DNA of 64,000 nt from Nitrospira sp. (GTDB taxonomy: Bacteria > Nitrospirota > Nitrospiria > Nitrospirales > Nitrospiraceae). The DNA is taken from the NCBI GenBank assembly GCA_016715825.1, contig JADJXO010000001.1, forward strand, positions 247,001 through 311,000. The letters run 5' to 3'. Numbering within the stretch: position 1 is the first letter of the stretch; each line of letters starts with the position of its first letter. Shown piece by piece: positions 45,349-54,770 of the stretch. The notes beneath the pieces were generated by a model that did no database searches, had not been told where the DNA came from, and saw only the letters and a program-made list of their open reading frames with translations. The position numbers and the translations under genes were made by a program.

Positions 45349-46767
45349 ATGGAGAAGGAAAACATTCTGGTAGTCGACGATGATGAGGGGCTGCTCCATT
45401 TGTTGAAAATGCGGCTGTCTGCCATGGGCTTTTCGGTCACCGCCTGCACCTCGGGACAGGAGGCTGTGGGAGAGGCGAAGAAAACGATGTTCAATTTGGC
45501 CATTACGGACCTTCGTCTTCGAGGGGAAGATGGGCTGGATGTCACCGAGGAGCTGCTGAGACAGCATCCTGGATTGCCGGTGATTATCCTCACTGCCCAT
45601 GGCAGCATTCCCAATGCGGTGGAGGCGATGCAGCGTGGAGCATTTGGGTATCTCACTAAACCGTTCGACGACAAAGAACTCAAAGAGACGATCGAGAAGG
45701 CGCTCTCTCAGCAGCGGATGAGTCAGGAAATTCAGCGACTCAAGTCGTTGGTCAAGGAACTCTATGGATTGGAAAATGTCGTCGCGCGCAGTCCGGCGAT
45801 GCAACGGCTCTTCCAACAGATCGCGCAGGTGGCTGATTCGGATGCCACGATCTTATTGTTTGGTGAAACCGGCACCGGGAAAGAAGTGATGGCTCGTGTC
45901 ATCCATACCAACAGTCGGCGCAGTAAAGGTCCTTTTGTGGCGCTCAATTGTGCCGCCATTCCTGAAACACTCTTTGAGAGTGAATTATTCGGGCATGTGA
46001 AGGGGGCTTTCACGAGTGCGCATGGCGCGAAGCGAGGGCTCTTTCAGATGGCCAATGGTGGCACGTTGTTTCTTGATGAGATCGGCGAAATGCCGTTATC
46101 GATGCAGGTAAAACTGTTGCGTGCCGTACAGGAACGAGAGGTTCGTGAAGTCGGGTCGGAGACGTCGGTCAAAGTCGACGTGCGGATCATCGCGGCAACC
46201 AATAAGGACCTTGGAGAGGCGGTCAAGAACGGGACGTTTCGGAATGATCTCTTTTATCGTATTTCCGTGGTGCCGCTCTTTATTCCACCCTTACGGGATC
46301 GACGTGACGACATCCCACTCCTCGCGCAGCATTTCCTCAAACTGAGTTCGAAACGAGCGAACAAAGAGGTGAAGGGCTTCACTCCGTCTGCGCTCCATCG
46401 GCTGATGATCAACCCTTGGCCGGGCAACGTACGGGAGCTGGAAAACGTGGTCGAAAAGGCCGTCGTCATGTCGAGACAAGAGATACTGACACCTGATCTG
46501 ATGCCGTCGGTCAGTGTGGCTGCGGAGTCGCCGCTCAAGCCGCTTACGGAGGCGAAGGAAGATTTCGAGCGAACCTACCTGAAGAATGTGCTCCAATTGA
46601 CTGGAGGAAACATCTCACGTGCTGCTCAGTTTGCGGGTCGGTATCGGGCCGACTTCTATAAAATGCTCAGGAAGTACGGTCTGCATCCCTCCACCACGAA
46701 GGAGAAGTTCGACTCGGATGTCGAAGCACTAGAGCATGAACGGGATCTGACAGAAGCGGAACGGTAG
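45349..46767 (+). CDS. Sigma-54-dependent response regulator (GlrR-like)
   Basis: 472 residues. Receiver domain: 'NILVVDDDEG' acidic pocket, phospho-acceptor Asp in 'AITDLRLRGEDG', Thr in 'ILTAHGS', Lys in 'LTKPFDD'. AAA+ domain: Walker A 'FGETGTGKEVMAR', the sigma-54 contact loop reading GAFTSA (usual GAFTGA), Walker B 'GGTLFLDEIGEM' and 'WPGNVRELENVV'. C-terminal helix-turn-helix 'ISRAAQFAGRYRADFYKMLRKYGLHP'. Expected partner is the kinase two genes upstream. The G-to-S change in the loop may affect how it engages sigma-54. Confidence 0.9.
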   Translation: MEKENILVVDDDEGLLHLLKMRLSAMGFSVTACTSGQEAVGEAKKTMFNLAITDLRLRGEDGLDVTEELLRQHPGLPVIILTAHGSIPNAVEAMQRGAFGYLTKPFDDKELKETIEKALSQQRMSQEIQRLKSLVKELYGLENVVARSPAMQRLFQQIAQVADSDATILLFGETGTGKEVMARVIHTNSRRSKGPFVALNCAAIPETLFESELFGHVKGAFTSAHGAKRGLFQMANGGTLFLDEIGEMPLSMQVKLLRAVQEREVREVGSETSVKVDVRIIAATNKDLGEAVKNGTFRNDLFYRISVVPLFIPPLRDRRDDIPLLAQHFLKLSSKRANKEVKGFTPSALHRLMINPWPGNVRELENVVEKAVVMSRQEILTPDLMPSVSVAAESPLKPLTEAKEDFERTYLKNVLQLTGGNISRAAQFAGRYRADFYKMLRKYGLHPSTTKEKFDSDVEALEHERDLTEAER

Positions 46768-46966
46768 GTACGCAATCCATGGACCTGTCAGCCGCACTGT
46801 ATGGATGAGTTCAAAAATGGTGTTTTTCGGGTCATGCAAGCCGAAATTCCTCTTACACATATGATGATCCTCTCGAAAGTTGCCCAGCACGAGAATTTGT
46901 AGGATTGGGGCTGATTATCGATGGTTTCAATCTCCACCTACCCCATGACCGAAATCGGGCAGTGCT

Positions 46967-47653
46967 CTAGAATAACGGCTTCTTTCCCCCGGATATGATG
47001 ATCGCATGTTGAAAAGCTTTTGAGAGGCTTTCTAACGATGCCCTGTCGCAGACAGGAATAGAAATCTCTCCCTTCTTTTCACCTGGGCTCTTCGCTGACG
47101 GCTGATCGGCATCGACAAGTTCATCCAGGTTGGTGACGGCCAATTTCCCCGTTCTGAGGTCTTGGAGGGGTTTGCCTGGTATGGCAAGTGGAGCAACCCA
47201 TTCGGTTATGCACGCTGTATGCGCGCAGCGTAATCCAATCTCGTAGAGATTCGTGTCCTCCCCATCACGTTGCCGGCTGATGTTCGGAGAGAGGGCGCTC
47301 ACGTCGAACTCCTGAATTCTCTCTTCTGGTGCTTGGATTTCAAAGATTCCGCTTAACTTCTTGCGTTCATTGAGACGTGTGACAATTCTGAGAGATGACG
47401 GAGCCATGACCGCGACGTTCACCTTGGCCGTTCGATCCACCTGCCAGAGAGATCCGTCCGTTGCGATCATGCGCTGCCAGCCGCTGCGCATGGTGGCACA
47501 CACATCCCATGTGCCTTTGATAAATGCCAGCGTTTCTTCCTGTGATGGTCCCTCAACGCCGGAGGCGTCGTTCGATATTGCTCGTGTCGTCGGCAGAGTC
47601 GTCACCAGGAGACCGATACAGGCGGCCAGCCTCGTTGCGTTCCATTTCCCCAT
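46967..47653 (-). CDS. Secreted protein of unknown function
   Basis: 228 residues with a signal peptide (TRLAACIGLLVTTLPTTRA). The mature part is mixed beta/helix with paired Cys ('LRCAHTACITEWVAP', 'SIPVCDRASLESLSKAFQHAI'), suggesting disulfides in an extracytoplasmic location. No family recognised. ATG 47653 follows an alternative TTG at 47656. Confidence 0.65.
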   Translation of the reverse strand: MGKWNATRLAACIGLLVTTLPTTRAISNDASGVEGPSQEETLAFIKGTWDVCATMRSGWQRMIATDGSLWQVDRTAKVNVAVMAPSSLRIVTRLNERKKLSGIFEIQAPEERIQEFDVSALSPNISRQRDGEDTNLYEIGLRCAHTACITEWVAPLAIPGKPLQDLRTGKLAVTNLDELVDADQPSAKSPGEKKGEISIPVCDRASLESLSKAFQHAIIISGGKKPLF

Positions 47654-47829
47654 CAAGTCCAGGCTCCCTAACAGGTACCATCATAGTAGACCGGCACGGC
47701 TGCTCACGCAACAGGGGTTCCACACCTTCTTATCTAGCCTCGGATATTTGAGGTTGTATGGATCAGATTGAAGGGGGAAATGAGATGGTGCAGTAAACCG
47801 CCTCAAGGTTGCAACGGCAGCGGAGCGTG

Positions 47830-47905
47830 TGGAGCTGGCGAGAGGAATCGAACCTCCAACCTGCGGTTTACAAAACCGCTGCTCTGCCGATTGAGCTACG
47901 CCAGC
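47830..47905 (-). tRNA. tRNA-Thr (anticodon TGT)
   Basis: Minus strand. Acceptor stem GCTGGCG / CGCCAGC, D-arm 'GTAGCTCAATCGGCAGAGC', anticodon arm GCGGT-TTTGTAA-ACCGC (anticodon TGT, Thr), T-arm 'GGAGGTTCGATTCCTCT', discriminator T and an encoded CCA. The full cloverleaf can be drawn by hand. Confidence 0.97.
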
Positions 47906-48114
47906 ATCTCGAAGAGCTACACTTCTACAGACTCTGCATTGTGAGGTCAAGTGTTCCGGGCTGGTTCTTCTGAGAGGGGGGCCCTCGAAACTGATCGAGA
48001 TCGGTTTCTGGGGTCTTGCCCAAATAGTTGATATGACTTGCTTTGCCCCCCACAGGTTATTATTCTAAGCCCGCGGATAATTTCGTATTCCAAATGGAGT
48101 GAGATGGATTGAGT

Positions 48115-49566
48115 ATGAGCCAAGTTCATGTGCTGGTTGTCGATGACGATCCTGCCTTGCGTGAGATTCTCCAGGAAACGCTCATGCGGGAGAGCTATAG
48201 CGTGTCTACGGCGGAGGACGGGGCAGGTGCGGTTCAAGCGGTCAAGGAGACGGTGGTCCACATTGTGATCACGGATTTCCAGCTCCCTGATATCGATGGA
48301 CTCGAGGTAATTGACCGTCTGTCCAAGCTTGACGCGAAGATTATTCCCATCGTCATGACCGGATTCGGCACGATTGAAACGGCCGTCCGTGCCATGAAGT
48401 CCGGCGCGTTTGATTTTATTACGAAGCCGTTCGACCTCGGAACCGTCGCAGCGGTTGTGCGCAGGGCCGCAGAATTTCATCGGCTTCGACAAGAAAACCA
48501 TCTCTTGCGACGCGCAGTACGCGATCAATATCGATTGGAGCAATTGGTGGGGGTCAGCGAACCCATGCAACAGGTGTTGGAGTTCGTCCAAAAGGTGGCC
48601 GACAGCGACAGCACGGTCATGATCCAAGGCGAAAGCGGGACGGGCAAGGAGCTGGTCGCGCGCATGCTCCACTTCAATAGCCAGAGGCGAGACCGTCCAT
48701 TGGTACCCGTGAACTGCGGGGCAATCCCTGAAAATCTCCTCGAATCGGAACTCTTTGGACACGAGAAGGGCGCCTTCACCGGTGCTACGCATGCGCGCAT
48801 GGGCCGGTTTGAACTCGCTCATGGAGGCACGATTTTCCTGGATGAAATCGGCGAAATGAGTCTCTCCTTGCAAGTGAAGCTTCTTCGGGTCTTGCAAGAG
48901 CGGGAATTTGAACGAGTCGGTGGAAACCGGACGATTCATGTCGACGTACGTATCATTGCGGCGACGAATCAGGATTTAGAGGTAATGGTTGAAGAACGCC
49001 GTTTTCGGCAAGATTTGTTCTATCGACTGAATGTGATTCCCATTGTCATTCCACCGCTTCGAGAACGCCGCACCGATATTCCGCTCCTCATCGATCACTT
49101 TCTGACCCGATTCAATCAGAGCAAGCACACCGGGGTGGTCGGTCTTGACGATGAGGCGCTTCGACTTCTGACCGAATACGATTGGCCGGGAAACATTCGG
49201 GAGCTGGAAAACATGATAGAACGGTTGGTCGTTCTGAAGAAACAGGGGATGCTGGCCTCCGAAGACCTTCCGCAAAAGATCAGTCGTCGGTCCATGATCC
49301 CAGAGCTGAAAGAACAATTCATACGACTGAGCGAGGATGGCATTCATCTCTCGAGAGAAGTCGAACAGTACGAGAAGCACCTCATCATGGAGGCCTTGAG
49401 GAAAGCCAACGGGGTTACCTCCCGAGCGGCCCAACTCCTCCATCTCAATCGAACGACATTGGTTGAGAAGTTGAAGCGCAAGGGGGTTGATCCACGATCA
49501 CAGGTGGAAACCCTTCCGCTTTGGCCGCGCGTATCCAGTCAAAAGATTGACGACCTCACGACGTAG
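48115..49566 (+). CDS. Sigma-54-dependent response regulator (FleQ/FlgR-like position)
   Basis: 483 residues. Receiver: 'VLVVDDDPALREIL', phospho-Asp in 'VITDFQLPDIDG', 'VMTGFGTIETA', 'ITKPFDL'. AAA+: Walker A 'QGESGTGKELVARM', loop 'KGAFTGATH', 'GTIFLDEIGEM', 'WPGNIRELENMI'. C-terminal helix-turn-helix 'VTSRAAQLLHLNRTTLVEKLKRKGV'. First gene of the flagellar-linked block, upstream of the TPR protein and the FleS/FleR-like pair. The ATG at 48115 gives the receiver start. Confidence 0.9.
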   Translation: MSQVHVLVVDDDPALREILQETLMRESYSVSTAEDGAGAVQAVKETVVHIVITDFQLPDIDGLEVIDRLSKLDAKIIPIVMTGFGTIETAVRAMKSGAFDFITKPFDLGTVAAVVRRAAEFHRLRQENHLLRRAVRDQYRLEQLVGVSEPMQQVLEFVQKVADSDSTVMIQGESGTGKELVARMLHFNSQRRDRPLVPVNCGAIPENLLESELFGHEKGAFTGATHARMGRFELAHGGTIFLDEIGEMSLSLQVKLLRVLQEREFERVGGNRTIHVDVRIIAATNQDLEVMVEERRFRQDLFYRLNVIPIVIPPLRERRTDIPLLIDHFLTRFNQSKHTGVVGLDDEALRLLTEYDWPGNIRELENMIERLVVLKKQGMLASEDLPQKISRRSMIPELKEQFIRLSEDGIHLSREVEQYEKHLIMEALRKANGVTSRAAQLLHLNRTTLVEKLKRKGVDPRSQVETLPLWPRVSSQKIDDLTT

Positions 49567-49684
49567 GCGATGCCGATCCTGACGGAATCCATCCCGTCAC
49601 ACGATCCTTCCTGAAAAATACCCTGATTTCTTTGAACTTTTTTTAGGCTGTCTAGGGCATGAGCCTTGCTGATGCCTTATCACC

Positions 49685-51865
49685 GTGTATCGATGTGACG
49701 TGAGATATGCTCAGCTGATCGGTTCGATTGCCGTCTGGATGGCATGCATCCCCGTGGCGATCGGCGAGTCTCCGTCTCCGTCTTCTTCCACTCTCACGAC
49801 AACGCCACCGGTCGAACGTTCGGCTACCATGCAAGCTCCGGCATGGATTGAAAGGCTTGCGCAACCGCTACCCGACGATGGGCCGAGGGCAGAAGGCCAA
49901 TCTTCCGGGATTGATGGACTCGCATGGCAGGAGGGCCGATCTGCCTATAAGAAGGGAGCGTGGGGCGAAGCTCGACGCTTTTTTGAAAAGATCGTGCGCG
50001 ATCATCCTGAAAGTTCGCTGGTTCCATCTTCAAAAGCATATTTGGTGGAGTTATCACTTCGAGATGAGGCGGTCATGCAGAACCGATCCGAGGCCATTCA
50101 AGAGTACAAGAAACTTCTGCGCGACCATCCGCAGTCCTCCAACGCCAGGCGAGCGGAATGGCGGATCGCGGATTTGTACTTTGAACAAGGATGGTTTCAA
50201 GAAGCACAGGCATTCTACGAACAAGCCATGGCTCATTCCCTTCATCTTCCCTTCGACGGGGATCGAGCCTTGTTAGGGCTCGGTCAGACGTTGATGGCGA
50301 CGGGGAAATGGCGAGATGCCGAGCATGCCTTTGCAAATCTGAGAAAGCAAAGTGAGAGTGATTCGTTGCTGCAGGGTGCCACGGTGGGATTGGCCCATGC
50401 GTTATTCAGGCAAAAGCGTCTTGTCGAAGCACAGCCCATCTATGATCTGAGCTATCGACGTTGGCCGCATCTGGTCAAAGGCGATCCGGTCACGCTTCAG
50501 CGCTATGCCATTACGGAGGCGCACGTGCATCATGACATCTCCGCGCGAGACTTGATGCTCCTCTTTTACAATCTCTATCCACGCCATGGGTATGCGCCAA
50601 ACGCGTTGCTGCATGTGGCTGAAACCTTGCGAAGTACTGGTCAGAGGCCCCTGGCTGAATTTGTGTATGCCTTGATTCCGTCGATATATCCTCAGAGCCA
50701 GCTAGACTCAACGGTCAAACTACGACTTGCCACGCTCCTGACACAGAATCGTGTATCAGACAACGGCAATGTCCTCAGTCCCACCATCGGAGCCATGATT
50801 CACAACGTGACGGCTCCGACAGACACCTCGGCTTCCTATCGAGCGCTACTGAAGGAGATCGTCATTCAGGAGTCGGACACTCCTACAGGAAGCGAGGCGC
50901 TGTTTTACCTCGGGCAAGAGTACGAGAAGAGAAATGAGCTGAACGAGGCGATTCATACGTACAAAGAAGTGACCTTTCGAACTGCAAGGGGAAGTGAGCC
51001 ATGGGCCACGAAGGCAGCAGCGCGGTTGTCAGCCCTCCTCGTACCATGGATTCAGGCGGCGATTGCGTCGCATGACGATTGGACGGTCGTCAGTTTGTAT
51101 CACCGACATGGCGTCATGGCCGAGCAACGGTACGCGCGGTCCCCCGTGTTGCTGGAGATTGCCGAATCCCACAAGCGTCTTGGGTTTACGGCCGAGGCTG
51201 TGCGGCTGTTTCAGCACGTCTTGAAAGTGCAGAAAGATTCGGCCCTGGTTGAACCTGCTTTGCTGGGGCTCGGAAAACTCTACCTCGATCAACAGGACCC
51301 TGAGGCAGCCAGGAAAGTCCTGGGGCGATACCGGTTTCAATTTCCTCTCGGGCAATACGACGGAGAAGTCCTGCATCTTCTGATCAGCGCCATGCGGCAA
51401 CAGCGGGACCTGCAAAGCCTCCTTCATCTCTGCCGAACATGGCTTGTGCGTCATCCGGTGCATCGCGAGCGTCCCGCCATGTATGTGCAGCTGGCCAAGA
51501 CGTTGGGTGAATTGGAAAAGCTCGGTGAGTCCGCATTGGCGTATGAAGAGGCGTTCAAGGCTGGCGCGGCACAGTCTGTCGCCACCTTGTTGCCGTATGC
51601 GGATACGTTGTCTCGATTGAATCGACATGAGTCGGCGGTTGCAGCGTACCTTTCGGTGTTGGCAAAGAAACCAACGGCTCGGCAAGCTGAATGGGCCCAC
51701 TTGCAAACGGCCAAGCATTGGACAGCACTGAAGCAATATGATCGAGCCACCATTGCACTGGCAGAGCTTGATGTCGCCGACGATGGGATGATCAACCGCG
51801 TTGCCGCATCTCTCAAACTCAGTCTGCAAACGGCCCGACAATCTCAGAAAGTGAAGGGCCTATGA
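49685..51865 (+). CDS. Periplasmic TPR-repeat protein
   Basis: About 726 residues from a GTG at 49685 (another GTG at 49700). An N-terminal signal (LIGSIAVWMACIPVAIGES) is followed by a Ser/Thr-rich stretch, then repeated TPR-like helix pairs through the protein: 'GRSAYKKGAWGEARRFFEKIVRDHPES', 'YKKLLRDHPQSSNARRAEWRIADLYFEQG', 'LFYLGQEYEKRNELNEAIHTY', 'GKLYLDQQDPEAARKVL' and so on. It acts as a protein-interaction scaffold. It overlaps the following kinase by 4 bases, which links it to the flagellar signalling genes. Confidence 0.8.
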   Translation: MYRCDVRYAQLIGSIAVWMACIPVAIGESPSPSSSTLTTTPPVERSATMQAPAWIERLAQPLPDDGPRAEGQSSGIDGLAWQEGRSAYKKGAWGEARRFFEKIVRDHPESSLVPSSKAYLVELSLRDEAVMQNRSEAIQEYKKLLRDHPQSSNARRAEWRIADLYFEQGWFQEAQAFYEQAMAHSLHLPFDGDRALLGLGQTLMATGKWRDAEHAFANLRKQSESDSLLQGATVGLAHALFRQKRLVEAQPIYDLSYRRWPHLVKGDPVTLQRYAITEAHVHHDISARDLMLLFYNLYPRHGYAPNALLHVAETLRSTGQRPLAEFVYALIPSIYPQSQLDSTVKLRLATLLTQNRVSDNGNVLSPTIGAMIHNVTAPTDTSASYRALLKEIVIQESDTPTGSEALFYLGQEYEKRNELNEAIHTYKEVTFRTARGSEPWATKAAARLSALLVPWIQAAIASHDDWTVVSLYHRHGVMAEQRYARSPVLLEIAESHKRLGFTAEAVRLFQHVLKVQKDSALVEPALLGLGKLYLDQQDPEAARKVLGRYRFQFPLGQYDGEVLHLLISAMRQQRDLQSLLHLCRTWLVRHPVHRERPAMYVQLAKTLGELEKLGESALAYEEAFKAGAAQSVATLLPYADTLSRLNRHESAVAAYLSVLAKKPTARQAEWAHLQTAKHWTALKQYDRATIALAELDVADDGMINRVAASLKLSLQTARQSQKVKGL

Positions 51866-53139
51866 CGAAAGCCGCGGAAGGGAAATTAGAAGAGCGCGCG
51901 CTCCTTCAGGCAGCCTTCAGGAGTTTTGACGAAGCAGCACAAACGTTACAACAGTCTTACGATGCATTGACGGCACGTGTTGAGCAGATGGATGTCGAGT
52001 TGGCACACAGTAACGACGCGCTTCGCCGGCAACTCAGCGAAAACGAGGCTATGCGAGCGCATCTCAACGGCATTCTCGACTCATTGTCCACGGGAGTGTT
52101 GGTGGTCGATGATCAGGGGATGATTGTCCGTTGCAATCACGCTGCTGAGGCCATGCTCGGGACCAGCGCCTCGGAGTTACGGGAGCGCGTGGTGTCGGAC
52201 GTGCTCGGGGAGCGAGGGGTGAGCGTATGTGATCGGCCGCAACGAGTCGGGCACGCCGTGATGTCGATCAGCGAGGTGCCATTGCGCAATGCCTCCAGAG
52301 AAGGGTCTAGTCATCTCATTCTGCTCCAAGATGTCACACGCCTCTATCAGCTTGAAGAACAGTTACAGCGTAAAGATCGATTGGCTGCCATGGGCGAGCT
52401 CATCGGTCGCATCGCACACGAAATCAGAAATCCATTGGGGAGTGTCGAGTTGTTTGCATCGATGCTTCAACGCGATCTACCCAAAGAGTCTTCTGCCAAA
52501 CGGTACGCTGAGCAGATCTCACAGGCTGTCCACTCGATGGATCGACTACTGGCCAATCTTCTCTTGTACACGAGGCCGACTCGTATGGCGAGCGGATGGC
52601 ATCAGGCCGAATGCTTGATTCATGATTCCATCAAGTTGGCCGCTCATGCGATCACCAAGGTTCCGGTAGAGGTTCGATTGGCCCTGGACAAGGACATTCC
52701 CGTGCTCTGGTGTCACGAAGGGCAGTTGAAGCAGGTCCTCGTAAATTTAGTCGTCAATGCCGTGCAGGCGATGCCGAACGGTGGGTGCTTGACGGTCAGC
52801 CTGCAGAAAGAGTCTCCGCAGACGCTTGGCGTCGCGGCCGTTCGGCTGGCAGTCAGCGATAGCGGTGTCGGCATTGATCAGGAATTCCGGTCACGCATGT
52901 TTGACCCGTTCTTTACGACGAAGGATGATGGAACCGGTCTCGGACTTGCCATTGTCTATTCAATCGTGGAGGCGCACCAAGGACGGATCGATGTCGAAAG
53001 CATGATCAAACAAGGCTCGACATTCGCCATCATCCTCCCGCATCCGTCGACGACCGTGACGGCTGGGAAGGGTCAGACGTCGGAGAAGATACAGAACGAA
53101 TTGGTTGGCGGAGAGCCTGTGGGCCGTGGATTGGTGTGA
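51862..53139 (+). CDS. Sensor histidine kinase (FleS-like)
   Basis: 425 residues, no transmembrane helix, so cytoplasmic. N-terminal coiled coil (residues 10-70), a PAS domain ('ILDSLSTGVLVVDDQGMIVRCNHAAEAMLG'), the phospho-acceptor His in 'IGRIAHEIRNPLGSVELFASML', N-box 'NLVVNAVQAMPNGG' and 'FDPFFTTKDDGTGLGLAIVYSIVEAHQGRI'. This architecture (PAS + HisKA/HATPase, soluble) matches FleS/FlgS, which senses flagellar assembly state. Overlaps the preceding TPR gene (ATGA) and is followed by the FleR-like regulator. Confidence 0.88.
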   Translation: MTKAAEGKLEERALLQAAFRSFDEAAQTLQQSYDALTARVEQMDVELAHSNDALRRQLSENEAMRAHLNGILDSLSTGVLVVDDQGMIVRCNHAAEAMLGTSASELRERVVSDVLGERGVSVCDRPQRVGHAVMSISEVPLRNASREGSSHLILLQDVTRLYQLEEQLQRKDRLAAMGELIGRIAHEIRNPLGSVELFASMLQRDLPKESSAKRYAEQISQAVHSMDRLLANLLLYTRPTRMASGWHQAECLIHDSIKLAAHAITKVPVEVRLALDKDIPVLWCHEGQLKQVLVNLVVNAVQAMPNGGCLTVSLQKESPQTLGVAAVRLAVSDSGVGIDQEFRSRMFDPFFTTKDDGTGLGLAIVYSIVEAHQGRIDVESMIKQGSTFAIILPHPSTTVTAGKGQTSEKIQNELVGGEPVGRGLV

Positions 53140-53155
53140 ACGGAGGAATGGCGAT

Positions 53156-54568
53156 ATGAATGAACGCGAGAAAAACGCCCCTCTCATCGACAATGGCGAG
53201 GAAAGTGAGCGAGTACTGATCGTTGATGATGATCCATCGATGCGAACGGCGCTGCTGGAGACGGTGAAGCGACTGGGGTATGCAGCCCAAGCCGCGATTG
53301 ATGGGAGCGATGCCTTGGAACGGCTCGTTCGGTTTCGTCCCTGGTTGGTCTTGACGGATCTCAAGATGCCACAGCTGAGTGGTCTCGACTTGATTAAGGA
53401 GATCAGGTCTCGATCGCCTCAGGTCACGATCGTCCTCATGACGGCCTATGGGACGATCGAAACCGCCGTGGAAGCCATGAAGCTTGGCGCGAGCGAATAC
53501 TTGCTGAAACCGTTTTCGATGGATCTCCTGGAACGCACGATCGTGAGCCTGAAGGCAGGACGAGAAGAAGGGCTTCCCGCTGTTGCACTTACGCAATCGA
53601 CAGAAAGCCGAGCCATCTTAACCCAAGACCCAGGAATGGTCAGACTCTTGAGTACGCTCGAGGGAGTCGCCGCGAGCCAGGCCACCGTGTTGATTCATGG
53701 GGAAAGTGGTACCGGGAAGGAGCTTCTGGCTCGATTTATCCATGCCAGAAGCCAGCGAGCGCACCGCCCGTTTATCGCAGTCAATTGCGCGGCGTTGCCC
53801 GAGGGCTTGTTGGAAAGTGAATTGTTTGGGCACGAACGTGGGGCATTCACCGGCGCCTTGATCAGAAAAATCGGAAAGTTTGAAATGGCTCATACGGGCA
53901 CCCTGCTCCTGGATGAAATCAGCGAGATGAATCTTCCCCTTCAAGCCAAGCTGCTCCGGGTACTCCAAGAGCGGGAGGTGGATCGGATCGGAGGGCGCGA
54001 TCCGGTGCCGGTCAATATCCGAGTGGTCGCAACGACGAATCGGGCCCTGTATCGTGAAGTCGAGCAAGGCCGCTTCCGAGAGGATCTCTATTATCGTCTG
54101 AACGTCTTTCCGATCACTGTTCCGCCGCTTCGAGAACGTGCGGGTGACATCCCGCTGCTCGCCAAACATTTTGCGGCTCAATCGACATCAAGGAATGGTC
54201 TCGCACCCGCGACTATGTCGGACGCCGCACTGGCGCATTTGCAGCGGTTGGTGTGGAAGGGAAATGTGCGGGAATTAGAGAATGTGATGGAACGGGCGGT
54301 CTTGTTGGCAGGAGATGGACCAATTCTTCCCGAGCATTGTCCTTCGGAAACGTCGAGCGAAGCAGTGGGGGTGCCGCTTCGCTCTCAACAACCGATCAAT
54401 GGATCCTTATGGGAGATGGAGCGGGAATTGATTTTTAAGACACTGGCTCGTGTGAACGATAACCGGACGCATGCCGCGAAAGAACTGGGCATCAGTATCC
54501 GCACGTTGCGGAACAAGCTACGGGAATATCGAGAGAGCGAGCGGCCGTTGTCCATTCCATCACCATGA
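53156..54568 (+). CDS. Sigma-54-dependent response regulator (FleR-like)
   Basis: 470 residues from the ATG at 53156 with GGAGG upstream. Receiver: 'VLIVDDDPSMRTALL', 'VLTDLKMPQLSGLD', 'LMTAYGTIETA', 'LLKPFSM'. AAA+: 'HGESGTGKELLARF', 'RGAFTGALI', 'TLLLDEISEMN', 'WKGNVRELENVMERA'. C-terminal helix-turn-helix 'RTHAAKELGISIRTLRNKLREY'. With the kinase just upstream it should activate the class of flagellar promoters bearing -24/-12 boxes, one of which lies 140 bases downstream in front of flgB. Confidence 0.9.
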   Translation: MNEREKNAPLIDNGEESERVLIVDDDPSMRTALLETVKRLGYAAQAAIDGSDALERLVRFRPWLVLTDLKMPQLSGLDLIKEIRSRSPQVTIVLMTAYGTIETAVEAMKLGASEYLLKPFSMDLLERTIVSLKAGREEGLPAVALTQSTESRAILTQDPGMVRLLSTLEGVAASQATVLIHGESGTGKELLARFIHARSQRAHRPFIAVNCAALPEGLLESELFGHERGAFTGALIRKIGKFEMAHTGTLLLDEISEMNLPLQAKLLRVLQEREVDRIGGRDPVPVNIRVVATTNRALYREVEQGRFREDLYYRLNVFPITVPPLRERAGDIPLLAKHFAAQSTSRNGLAPATMSDAALAHLQRLVWKGNVRELENVMERAVLLAGDGPILPEHCPSETSSEAVGVPLRSQQPINGSLWEMERELIFKTLARVNDNRTHAAKELGISIRTLRNKLREYRESERPLSIPSP

Positions 54569-54705
54569 GCGCGGAAACAATTGCCGGTCGGCAGGTTTGT
54601 GCTGGGTAGTTTCCCCATGCAAGAGGATAAGGCTGCACTGTGCATCGGAGCGAACCTGAGGAGAGGTCACACGTGCATCGCAATCGGAGTGGAACCGTCT
54701 GGCGC

Positions 54706-54720
54706 GGCACTATGGTTGCA
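54706..54720 (+). promoter_or_regulatory. Sigma-54 (-24/-12) promoter of the flgB operon
   Basis: GGCACTATGGTTGCA: GG (54706-54707) and GC (54718-54719) separated by exactly 10 bases, with the flanking bases fitting the sigma-54 consensus. It lies 50 bases upstream of the flgB ATG and just after the FleR-like activator gene. Confidence 0.7.
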
Positions 54721-54770
54721 TTAGTAATGATGGATGGCTCGCGCATGTGGGAGAGAAAGGGGGTGAGGGG

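Noticed and set aside
44808..45683. 291-codon minus-strand frame across the lipoprotein and GlrR-like genes
   Set aside because: Overlaps two well-supported plus-strand genes; composition is Ser/Pro/Arg-rich shadow.
47947..48939. 330-codon open frame antisense to the sigma-54 regulator
   Set aside because: It mirrors the conserved AAA+ activator codon by codon, has no ribosome site, and its sequence is the usual reverse image of such genes.
51029..51841. 270-codon minus-strand frame inside the TPR gene
   Set aside because: Antisense shadow of the TPR repeats, no family signature.
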